Source: Phellopilus nigrolimitatus (taxonomy: Eukaryota > Basidiomycota > Agaricomycetes > Hymenochaetales > Hymenochaetaceae). Taken from it: DNA of 64,000 bases. Made by a program: the position numbers and the translations under genes. The stretch covers positions 1 through 64,000 of the forward strand of contig JAJOHG010000078.1 of assembly GCA_021029095.1 (NCBI GenBank), given 5' to 3'. The notes beneath the pieces were generated by a model. The model was given only the letters and a program-made list of their open reading frames with translations. It was not told the DNA's origin and searched no databases. Shown here piece by piece: positions 46,712-56,460 of the stretch (position 1 is its first letter; every line of letters begins with the position of its first letter).

Positions 46712-47955
46712 ATGTCTTCGTCACTCGAACGGAGCAGCTTGTCTGCGTTACTACCTTTCTTATTCGCTGTCTCGGAAGGCGATGGGAGCTTGGACACTGA
46801 TCAGTTCTGGGGAACGTTGGTCAAGGAACAGTGCGTGTTGCTTTTCCTCTCTTGATCTATGACTTGATGACATTTGCATCCCATGCAGATACTTGAGCCT
46901 CGATACTTCAAGCGTAACGCAGGTCGTCAGAGCCAAACAATTCAGAACTGCAAGGATGTTACAGGAAAAGGCCGCCGGGATGCTTCTCGTACTGCAGACC
47001 TTGGCACGTTCGTTGGAGGAGATTAATACGCCGTTTAAAGAGCGCACTGACCGCATGGCGTGCAGGCAGGGTTTGGATAGCTTGCCCGACGAGATTCTTT
47101 TACACATACTGGGTTCCGTTACGGTGTTCACAGAGGCTTTAGGGCTTTCGCAAGTTTGTTTGCGGTTCAGACAAATGATGCTGGACTCTCCTCATATCTG
47201 GGCGAATTGCAGGCTGAACACGAGCATGAACCCTCGGCAGATCGGGGCTCTCATAGACAGGAACCGGACTTACCCGCTTAAGATCAGCATTGGCAGCATT
47301 GACAGCCAGAATCGGTGCAATAATTGGAGTCGACGCGTGGAGACCCTATTCTCTCTGAAAGATCGGATAGAGGACCTCGAATTCCAATATTTTTCCCTTG
47401 ACGAGAGTAAACAAATTGCAACACAATATCCTGAAATTCAAATGGCCGGCCTTCGCAAATTGACTATTGAAAAGGCATTCTGGGAGCGTTTTTTTTCATC
47501 ATTTCTATGTGTCATGGTCCTTGCCGAATCTTACATGCTTAGGGTTCACAGATTTCATACCCATGCCCATCTTCGGACAAAATTTATCTTACTGCCATAT
47601 GAAATTTTCGACCAGTTTCGAACCTGAAACATTAAAGCCTTTTCTTCAATCGTTGACATCCTTGGAAACTCTGAATATCGAGCTCGATGACTTTTCTACT
47701 GGTTCCGAGTTTATCGATGAAGAGGAGGAAAGAGATGAGGAGGAGGGTAGCGGCGAAAAGGAGGAGAGTGACTACGACGATGACAATGGCCAAGAAGATT
47801 TGAGTTCCCGGATCTCCAACATCACTTCTTTCTCTTTCACTGTCATCGGTAAACCATCGCTCCTGTTTGCGAGATGCGTCCTTGAAACCGTTCCTTTAAA
47901 CGTCACCGAAATGTCACTCACTGTCGTCTACTACAAACGTGATAATGGCTCCAAA
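46712..47955 (+). pseudogene. Array F-box gene 9, 5' part (frameshifted and interrupted)
   Basis: Exon 1 is 46712-46830 (donor GTGCGT) and exon 2 starts at 46889. The F-box is present (DSLPDEILLHILGSVTVFTE). A frameshift lies in a T8 run at 47489-47496, after which the second frame continues with FYVSWSLPNLTCLGFTDFIP and a long acidic loop (DEEEERDEEEGSGEKEESDY). The frame stops where a 6.56-kb element begins at 47956. The missing C-terminal part resumes in frame at 54512. The T-run shift may be older or younger than the insertion. Confidence 0.9.
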
Positions 47956-48199
47956 TATGAGTGTATTTTTCATTGTTTAATCGAAGACTCAACTTTTTTT
48001 CACCAACTTTCAACTTGTTTGCCAACTTTTTTCCTCAACACCCAACTTTTTTGTAGTCGCAACATCGTACTCCCTACTTACTTTTACCTATGCTTCATAG
48101 AGCCTAGTCTAAATACAAAAAAAAAATGTCGAGAGATCAAGTGTCGAAGTCGAACACTAAAGGTGCTGTACAGAAAGTCCAACTCTCTGTATTCCTTGG

Positions 48200-48310
48200 C
48201 TGTGGTTTTGTTTTGCAACACTGTGGTTTTTGTGGTTTAGACTGTGGTTTGGCTGTGGTTTGGCCGTGGTTTGGCTGTGGTTTGGCTGTGGTTTGGATGG
48301 TTTCACGTGG
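48200..48310 (+). repeat. CTGTGGTTT subterminal repeats (left)
   Basis: At least six copies of (C)TGTGGTTT in about 110 bp. Inverted counterparts (AACCACAG) occur at 54240-54340 near the other end of the element, which supports one element with matched subterminal regions. Confidence 0.7.
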
Positions 48311-48426
48311 TTGATGATGTAATGGGCTTCGGGTTCGGTAGAGAGCGAGCCCGGGCACCCGCACGCCCTACTTGCACTACAATGCCCGGGGCGGCACAAA
48401 CCCCGCGACAATGAACCTGCGGATGC

Positions 48427-51037
48427 TTGCCGCACTGCAGGAGCAACAGCGTCTCACCGGCAATGCCTGGCGCAGCGGCAGGGCTTGTCGTTGAACCTCT
48501 CGCCTCTGCTGGCGTGGGTAATGCGTACCCGCCCGGGCTGCGCTCGAACCCACCGCTGCCTAGCATCCAAGATTCGGGAAACGCAGTGCTGCGTTCGCAG
48601 TTCGCGCGAATTTCTTTGCGCTCAAGTATCCGAAGGATGTCGCTTTGTACGACTACCCAGTCGTGATCGCTCCCGATGTGGTCTCTGCGGCTGTTCGTAA
48701 GCGTGTGTTTGAGCTCCTAGAATCCACACACCGGAGATGCACGGTACCTTCACGAGATAGTGCACGACTGGACGCAGAAGCTGGCGTCGAGAAGCCGCCT
48801 TCCTGCAGACTTCTCCGTGACAGTCTCAGAAGGACCTGAAAGGGTTTACACAGTCAAAGTCCTCGAGCCCAAGGAATTGAGGTCCGCAGACATGGATCGG
48901 TAAGCGTTCATATTCTCAACTAGATATACGACTGACCCTACTTGACAACAAAATGTCTCTAGCTACCTGCAAGGCGAGGATGTGAACTATAATCCCCTCC
49001 CGATAATCTCTGCATTCAATCTCATCACGACCGCGCACGCGTTGCACACGGGCGTGCCCGACAAGAAAGCTTACTTGTTTCCCCCTGCAGTTTTGGGCGA
49101 ATCTCCGCTCGCTCTCAGTGCAGGTTTTGAAGCATGGAAGGGGTTCTTCGCAAGTGTACGCCCAGCGTACAAGAAGCTCATCAACGTTTGCATGGGTGCG
49201 TTTTACGTCCCGAACGCGTGCCTTAGCGATGCGATGATCAAATATAAACAGACATTGTACAGGGAAAGCAATCCCCAGAGCCTTTTACCGGCATGTGAGG
49301 GTCACGACGAAGCATCTAGGCTACCACAGGAAGAGCGGAATCAAGGCTTTCGGAAGCCAGTCGGCGAGGAAGACAGTCTTCCAGTGCGACGAACTGGGCG
49401 GGATGGTCAGCGTGGAACAGTACTTTCAACGAAGTATGCACAACTGGCAAGTGTGACTAGCTGGATCTTAGATACTCATGGTAGTGTACAGATTTCAACA
49501 TCCGCTTCCAACATGCGGACGACTTTTCCGTTATCAATGTGGGAAACAAGATGAAGGATATCTTTGTCCCCGCAGAACTGTGAGATTGAGCCGGGCCAGC
49601 CTTTCGTGGACATGCTCTCTGGGAGCGAGGCTGTCCGTCGCCATGGCGGTCGGCCCTGCACGCCTGCTCAGCCCACCCAAAGTCATATACTCGTCGGGCC
49701 CTCTCACTGTCGCCAACGGATACTGGAACACCCGCGACGTGCGTTTACACCTGCCCGCACCGCTTACTGGCGCCGCCATTCTCGTCCTTGCGGACAATGG
49801 GCGCGAGGACTTCAGGGATTCCTCGGACCCGGCGCTGCGCGGTGTCGTGACGCGGTTCCTGGCGACGTGCCTGGCGGGCGGGATGCAGATCGACGACGCG
49901 CTCCCACCCCTGCTCTTTGTGCGGCTCCCCAAACGAACTCATGCGACCCGCTGCGTACCGCAGCAATAGATGCGATCGAGAATGATCTTTAGACGTTCCC
50001 TGCGTGTCCGAATATCATGCTTGTTTTCGCATCCATTAGTGAGATCTACCTGGGTCTGAAGAAACTCTGCGACTCCAAGCTCGGGATCGCAACTGTCTGC
50101 ATTCAAAAATTGAAAAGAGAGATGTCAGGATCGATACTTCTCGAGTATCGTGCTCAAAATCAACACGAAACTTGGCGGCGTCGACCACCAGCTCGACGCG
50201 AGCTTCATGCGCTGGCTCAAAAACACGATGCTCGTTGGAATGGACTTGACGCCTGGTGTTGGCTGTGTAGAAGGGATGCCGTCGATCTTGCAAGTCTTGG
50301 CCTTCAAGAGCACGGAAAAAAGGTGAGCAATGTCTTTGATTTTTTATCATTCTACTCTGACAGTTTTATTAAAACAGATGATTAGCGGGGTCAAGCAAAT
50401 GATGATCGAGGATCTGAATGAATATTCGAAGCATATGAAGACCCTTCCTGAGCGAGTCGTCGTGTTCCGCGGCGGGGTCTCCAACGGCTAGTTCAGACAC
50501 GTCCTCACTCACCGGAGATCAAAGCAGCGTTTCGCTCTTTCAAGGGCTACAGTCACAAGCTCATCATCGCGATCTGCGGGAAGCAGCACCGTACGCGCTT
50601 CTACCCGACGAGGCCCAAGCAGGCGGGTAAGACCTCGAACACGAAGGCCGGGACGCTCATCGACCGGGGCGTCACTGCGGTGTATAACTTCGATTTCTTC
50701 CTGCAGGCGCACGTGGGGCAGCAAGGTACAGTGCGCGCGCGACGCGCTACGCGGTGAAATTCGACGAGAATCGTCTCCGCGCGGACGACATCCAGCAGGG
50801 CACGCATGACGCGAGCTACCTGTAGGCGCCCGTGACGAAGAGCGGGCGGCTGGTCCCACCGGCGTACGAGCGCGCCAGCGTGCGTGGCTATACCTGCATG
50901 ATCTATACCTGCACGAGATCCTTCCGCCTCCCCCGGACAGCAGGGAGAGCGCCATGGACGAAGCGCAGATCCTGCTCGGGGCGAAAGAGCTGTGGGGTGT
51001 CCATGAGAATCTTCGGGGCTCCATGTCCTATTTGTGA
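48427..51037 (+). pseudogene. Argonaute pseudogene (N, linker-1, PAZ, MID and PIWI all recognisable)
   Basis: In order: N domain (NFFALKYPKDVALYDYPVVI, about 48612), linker 1 (FFASVRPAYKKLINVCMGAF, about 49145), PAZ (RHVRVTTKHLGYHRKSGIK and INVGNKMKDIFVPAELCEIE, to about 49590), linker 2/MID (PPKVIYSSGPLTVANGYWNT, about 49680) and PIWI (KINTKLGGVDHQLDASFMRW, ERVVVFRGGVSNG, KLIIAICGKQHRTRFYPTRP, QQGTHDASYL). It ends SMSYL at 51035-51037. Decay: a 2-base shift near 48730, a frame break near 49578, a stop after GGVSNG, a stop after ASYL, and others. The second catalytic Asp of PIWI (RDGVSEG in the family) is Gly here, and the first motif reads GMDLTP. No slicer is possible. In life the parent gene would serve RNA silencing. 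Confidence 0.9.
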
Positions 51038-52877
51038 GTTGTGACAAAATGTGAAATAGAACTTGAATAAGAATGTAATTATGTGTTTCTGTGTATATTG
51101 AGATCTGATAGCATTGTATAAGACCGTCTGTCATTGTGTACAATTAGTTTCAGTGGATTAGAGATTGAAGATTGAATTCCAGTGTCATAGTTTGACGCTC
51201 TTCCTGAGTCATCCTTGTTTCATTCTTCAAGCTGCTTAGTCCTACGGTCGCGGCTACTCAAGTTTGAGTTGATTTAGTTCTGTGTCCCCCCCCCCCCCCC
51301 CCCCCCAAATGGCTTCCCTGTGTCCTCGGACTTCGACGGCGACCAGTGATTTCTGCTTGCTTATACACTCTATTCTATACCGAGAAAGCCTTTGTCTTGC
51401 TCAATACATTATCCAGTGAGTCATGTTTTCCTCGTTCCGTTTTCTGTTAACGAATCAAGTCTGCTAGGTAACTGTCTCTTCTCAAGCAGAACAGTATGTA
51501 GATTCACCGTTCACCGTTCGTAAACTTACCGACCAGACATTGAGCTCTCAATTCTCAACGCTCGGATTGCGAAACCGTTCAAAACAAAAAATCGTCATTC
51601 TCATCTTTCTCTAGAGTTGCATTTGCCGCCTGGAATGCACTGAACAGTTGTGTCCTTTGGTTTGTCTACGCTCGGCGATTTCGTGAACGAGATCGAAGGT
51701 GAGTCATCGTCGAGCAGCTCTGGCAAGCTTCCAGACAGGCGGAAAGGACGCCACTCAATCATATACCGATTATGCTTCAGCCACATCTCATCATTGGATA
51801 TGCGCTCGACGTTATTCTCCTGCTCTCTTACCTAGCCTAAATCTCTTTTCACTTTGTGTGCCATCCACATCCTGTCGCGTTATCGTCGACCTCGCCATGG
51901 ATATCTGACAGGAAGACACTTCCTGAAGCTTAAAACATCTGTATATATGTTAGTGGCATCAACCAGGAGGTCTTGTAAGCCCGGTCTTCCTGTTTCCTCG
52001 AGTCACGGCTAAAGAATGCACGTGTCTGGAAAACAAAATTGGACTGCGATGCACAGGCACGAACGCCGCGTTTCTCCAATCGTATCAGTGTCAATCGCGC
52101 TTCAGTACAGGGAGGATCTCCTGGCGCGATTATTTGATGCTGCGATGCATCATTTTTTAAATATCCGGTAATCTCTCACCCTGAACCTGTCTGACATCAC
52201 CTTACATTTTTTTTCTCGAATCACGCAACTGGGGAAGTATATAATTGTACGCCACAATGCCCAGTTTAATCGTCTGGATTCCGCTGGTATTCGTACATCC
52301 TCTCCTGTGGAAAAGTCTTGTTGACATTATTTATAACACAAGCTAAATGATGAAGCTATGGATTGGGTGCTGGAATAAAGAAATAGTGGTGCACAGAGCC
52401 TATGAATAATTTCGATGGGATGAGGAATTTGAAAGAAGAGCGGAAAAACAGAGAAGTGAACAGGATAGACAGAGCAGACAGAGAAGTTTTGACGGACCTA
52501 ACTATGGAGTGGCGGGTTAGAATATCGTAATGTATAGCAAGAGAGGACGATGGACGATGGGTTTAGGCTCAGGCGCAGTGTACTGAGGGGAGAAGAAATG
52601 AGATGGAAATGGGGGAAAAAGAGAATCCGGAGTACATCCGTTTCCTGTGTCACCCTGTCGCCCACTGCTCCGAAGCCACGGACGGTCAACGCCCACGCGC
52701 CCTCTCCGAGTGTGTAAATCCTGTTTATGGGCAATCGTACGCCGTACGTACTCGTCTGCCCAAGCTTGCCTCATACGCAGGAGGCGGCGAGTTAAGATCA
52801 TGAACCCCGGAGACCTACAACGCATCGAAAACATTTCTGTTCCCCCTTTCTGCGGCTCTACACAGGCTCGCCGTCAT
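51038..52877. other. Interior of the element between the two captured genes
   Basis: About 1.8 kb probably made of the 3' flanks of the Argonaute and kinase source genes. No coding region recognised. A C21 run lies at 51286-51306. Confidence 0.45.
51286..51306 (+). repeat. C21 homopolymer
   Basis: An uninterrupted run of 21 cytosines inside the Pack-type element. Its exact length is the kind of feature that sequencing or assembly often gets wrong. Confidence 0.9.
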
Positions 52878-54237
52878 CTACTTCGAATTCGCGAGCTCGC
52901 GCACGGCCTTTATGAGCGGCGCGAGCGTGCGCAGCGGCTTGAAGAATACATGCTGCAGAAATTTAGAGAAAAAGAGAGCAGTTAGCGCCCTGAAACGAAA
53001 AGCAAACAAACATCGAGACAGATTTAATCCGAGAAAAGAAAAGAAAAAAGGGGGCCTCGGAATGAACAAAGAAATCAAAGAGACGTACCTGTAGTAACTG
53101 TGCGGCGCCGGGCCTCTTCTCCACATCCACCTCAAGTGTGTGCGCGAGGTAATCACGGAAAGTCGGCGACAGAGACTCTGGGTTTGCAATTTTTGGTGTC
53201 CCGTTCGTTGCGGTCAAATGCAGCGCCTTCAGCGGGTTCTGGTTCAGATAGGGCGGTTTGTCTTCGACCATTTCTGTTTTTGTAGATATTTATCAAGGGG
53301 AAATTTTAAGGTATTAGAAGTTAGCTAAACGGAAGGTCAAGTTGCAGGGGCGCACCGATGGCCATGATGCCCAAACTCCGGTCAACCTTGGGGCCGTACG
53401 CTTTCCGGGTGACAACCTCGGGGCGCCATCCAGTACGGCATGCCAACCATCGTCATGCGCTTCGCATGCACGGGGGTCCGAAATCTGCGCGCAAAAGCCG
53501 AAGTCGGCTGGAAGCAAAATCAGTCAGCTAGGCACGGGCCAAGCGTGGCGGGTGGCACGCACTAAGTTTGATATCACCTGTGAGGCTGAGGAGCACGTTG
53601 TCACTCTTGACGTTGCGGTGAATGACGCCATGGCGGTGGAGGTGCTCGAGACCCTGGCATGTCTCGCGGCTGACGGCGGCAATCCGCCACTCGGTCATGA
53701 GGTTGGCGGTGACGACGTCGGTGAGCGAGCCGCCCTCCATGTATTCCATCACGACCCAGAGCTCGTTGCTGTGGAGGAACGAGTCGATGTAGTCGACAAT
53801 GTTCGGGTGGAGCGAGGAGCGCATGACGAGAATCTCGTTGATGATCACGTCTTTCTTGGGCTGCTTCTCGAGGTCCATCTGCTTGATTGCGACGCTGACG
53901 TTCGTCCCAACCTGGTACGCAGTGTACACGCCACCGGAAGCGCCCTGCCCGATGCGCACGAAGCTGCAGTACAGCTTCGTCGGGTCCGCGTCCGTGCAGA
54001 TTTGCTGCAGCCGCCGCACCACGTCCTCCTCCTTCACCCTGTCCTTCTCCTTCTCATGCCGCCGCGGAGTCGCGCTGCTTCCCTGGCTCGATGACGCGAC
54101 TTTCAGGTGTGGGGGCGGATGCACATGTGGTGGTGGCACGTGGGCTGACCCAGAAGAAGGGGGCGGCGGGGGCAGCGCCTGCGTCGGACTTGCAGGCGTC
54201 TGCTTCGCAGGCAGCCGTGACCGGGCCAATATGGAGG
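52878..54237 (-). pseudogene. 5'-truncated PAK (Ste20/Cla4-type) kinase pseudogene
   Basis: Kinase-domain segments by exon: 54237-53578, 53507-53356, 53273-53089 and 52952-52878. A Pro-rich linker (the CRIB domain and N-terminus are absent) leads to IGQGASGGVYTAYQVG (Gly loop) and VAIKQMDLEKQPKKD (catalytic Lys). LWVVMEYMEGGSLTDVV and HGVIHRNVKSDNVLL follow, then [38 protein letters not shown] and LIKAVRELANSK. The catalytic HRD Asp is Asn (HRN). The second exon has at least two frame changes around the activation loop. It is a dead, truncated copy. The parent would act in polarity or MAPK signalling under Cdc42/Rac. Confidence 0.9.
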
Positions 54238-54239
54238 AG

Positions 54240-54345
54240 GGGGGAACCACAGAAGAAACCAAAGCAAGCCACGAAACCACGACAGGGTTTTCTCGAAACC
54301 ACAGAGTTGCAGAAAAACCACAGTGTACCGTAGACGAACCACGCC
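54240..54345 (-). repeat. CTGTGGTTT subterminal repeats (right)
   Basis: Multiple AACCACAG/GAAACCAC units on the plus strand, the inverted counterpart of 48200-48310. Confidence 0.65.
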
Positions 54346-54511
54346 ATGGTTGATCAAATTTAGTAGGATGTACAAACTAGTTTGTTGACACTTCGCTAAC
54401 CGATGTTGATCTTGAAAGTTGAGAGTTGAACCTACGACTTTCGGCTGTGCGAACTAGAGTGTAGAACCTTCGCCAAGAAAGTTCGATTTTCCAACGATAA
54501 ATAATGTCATA

Positions 54512-54892
54512 TCCAAAACACGAAACTATTTCAATAAATCGTTGCGCCGTTTCCCAATGCTCAAGAATCTTCATCTCCATTTCTCAGGACCCTACTCTGA
54601 TTATCATTTGGATTTCTCCGACATCCTACTCGAGGTACCTCGAAGCTTGGAGAACCTTCGAATTGAGGCGCCTGGGCACACCTCTGTTTATGGTTTCAGC
54701 GCCCCTGGACTCCATACTCTTCATTTCCGCAATTGCGACAGAGTGGATCTTGAATTTCTCAAGACAGTCCGCACCGGATTCCTCTTTCATAATGTGGTGA
54801 TCAGAAAGGTTGAGGTTGTTGACTGTCGTCTTGTAGAAGAAGAAAAACTCCGAGACACTTTCCCAAATTCGGAGGTCGTTTGGAAACCTTGA
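54512..54892 (+). pseudogene. Array F-box gene 9, 3' part
   Basis: Open from the target duplication TCCAAA through FPMLKNLHLHFSGP, RSLENLRIEAPGHTS and the C-terminus TFPNSEVVWKP, with the stop at 54890-54892. It is the exact continuation of the 5' part that ends at 47955. Confidence 0.9.
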
Positions 54893-55961
54893 TCTAGTGC
54901 TTCCGAAATACGTGAGCTCTCATTCGCTTGGTTGATATATTATTTTCGCTAACACACCGTCCTCGCGTAGGAACCTTACCCCATAATCACAGAAAACCTT
55001 CATATCTCATTTCCGATGATTTCTATTCAATCTTGAAGACAAGCTAGGTAGCGCTTTGCCTCGCATTCAACGTCTTTCTTGTCCATTCCTTCCTTCCATT
55101 CTTCGCGATTTTGTTTCTTGCCTGATAAGCCTGCGTCAAGTATGCTCAGAATTGTATTTGCACTTCCATGCTCCTGATTGCGCCAGTAGCGTCGTTTGGA
55201 TTTGTCTCCTAAAACTGTCCAGCCAAGGCTACCTATATGCCCGTGGTGATAGCATTAATTTCATTCTTGCAATATTCTTGCGTCAGAGTGTATGTACAAC
55301 ATGGGATAGTCCGCTCGTATTTATGTCATCCAGAGAACGTTTTGTATCAGGCTTACCCGAAGAGAAGCAGACGACGGGACAACACGCTGTCTGGAGCATG
55401 GGATCTATCGCGATCGGATGGACATCGCCAACGCCCCCTGAGTCCTCAAGGACTCCACAATCATATACGAGTGCTGAGATAGCGCATTAGCATCGCTAAT
55501 ATTTAAAATGCGGCTGGGAAGCTGCCTCACGACTTGAACCGTTTGGAGCGAATCGGTACAACACGAAAGGGCGAGCACAGCCGGCTGGTTAAGACACTTC
55601 GGAGATGAGTATCATGGAAGAGGTGGATTTGCTGTCTTAGGTGTGGTAGATCAACTCACTAGATGGCACGTAGCTCGGAAAGAACGAGATGCGTCTTTGA
55701 CAGTTGCTCCAAAATCCGCCATGGGCAGGCCATTCAAAGTCAACAACCTACAGTTTTTCATGCTCGTCGGTCTGTGAAGAAATAACCATTTAACGGCATA
55801 ATGGATTTCATTCTTCAAGGTGAAATATAAAGTTCGTCTAGATACCTGGGACTCCCGCTAGCGCAGCGTCGCATCAAGATCATATCAAATATGCAGAGAT
55901 TACGCTCTCCGTAGGGATCCTCTTTGAGCATCGCCAACATGAAGAATACATGCGTGGCTCG
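54893..55961. repeat. Copied 3' flank of F-box gene 9
   Basis: 54893-55745 is nearly identical to 27088-27922 in inverted orientation. It contains a 144-codon frame (55056-55490) matching the one at 27346-27780 but not conserved as a frame in the other copies. No gene called. Confidence 0.8.
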
Positions 55962-56035
55962 CGCTGAAGCGGGTTTGCAGGAACACGAATGAGATGGTCA
56001 CGATGAAAATAGGCGTCGCGGCTCGCACCCGAAGG
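55962..56035 (-). pseudogene. Fragment of transporter exon 2
   Basis: On the minus strand it encodes RAATPIF-MTISFVFLQTRF, from exon 2 of the transporter at 39563-41021, with both ends missing. Confidence 0.8.
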
Positions 56036-56136
56036 CGGCAGTGTGTTGCCGAAGTTCGGACCCAAATTGATCCAAAGCTCCGGTTCGGCTTCGGTGAGAA
56101 TGTACCAAATTATCGCTGTACGATGCATGTTAACCT

Positions 56137-56257
56137 GAAAAGAATCAAAGAGTGCGAGGATGCTCCAGAAAAAGGCCGCTGGGATGTATCTTACTCTGCA
56201 AACCTTGACATGGTCGTTGGAAGCTATAAACGCGTCATTCAAAGAGCGTGCTGCTAA
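56137..56257 (+). pseudogene. Fragment of an array F-box gene (start of exon 2)
   Basis: About 120 bp match the helical stretch of gene 12 (GAGGATGCTCCAG onward) with an extra base near 56150 that shifts the frame. It stops before the F-box. Confidence 0.75.
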
Positions 56258-56460
56258 CGAGCCGATACATATGAGTATGACATAAGCAGAAGAGGGAAGG
56301 GCGACAAACATTGTGATCGTGAGAACTAGATACCAGATATAGTTATTTACGTAACTTACAGTTCGTGTTTGCATCGACACAAAGTTAGTCTTGCAAGATC
56401 CAGATATACGGTCTCAAGCACAACACGAACGTACCCATCACCGCCTCGGAGTCGAAAAGG

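Larger units (their letters stand above)
47956..54511. mobile_element. 6,556-bp Pack-type DNA element carrying Argonaute and PAK kinase relics, inserted in F-box gene 9
   Basis: The element begins TATGAGTGTATTTTTCATTG and ends with the reverse complement of TATGACATTATTTATCGTTG, an imperfect ~20-30 bp terminal inverted repeat. It is flanked by TCCAAA at 47950-47955 and 54512-54517. With one TCCAAA the F-box gene reads through in frame and matches its paralogues (NGSKTRNYF versus YNSKVYWRQ). Subterminal CTGTGGTTT repeats occur at both ends in opposite orientation (about 48200-48300 and 54240-54340). Inside lie a decayed Argonaute gene (plus) and a decayed PAK-family kinase gene (minus). No transposase was found. 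The superfamily is unassigned. Confidence 0.82.

Noticed and set aside
51286..51306. C21 run considered as an assembly gap or scaffold join
   Set aside because: The sequence on both sides belongs to the same element, whose two ends agree with each other, so a false join is not required. The exact length remains uncertain.
54103..54375. Open frames in the CTGTGGTTT repeat region
   Set aside because: Translated simple repeat without start context or family similarity.
47956..54511. The insertion considered as an LTR retrotransposon
   Set aside because: No long terminal repeats, no gag-pol and no primer-binding site. The ends are inverted repeats, and the content is two host-type genes with introns.
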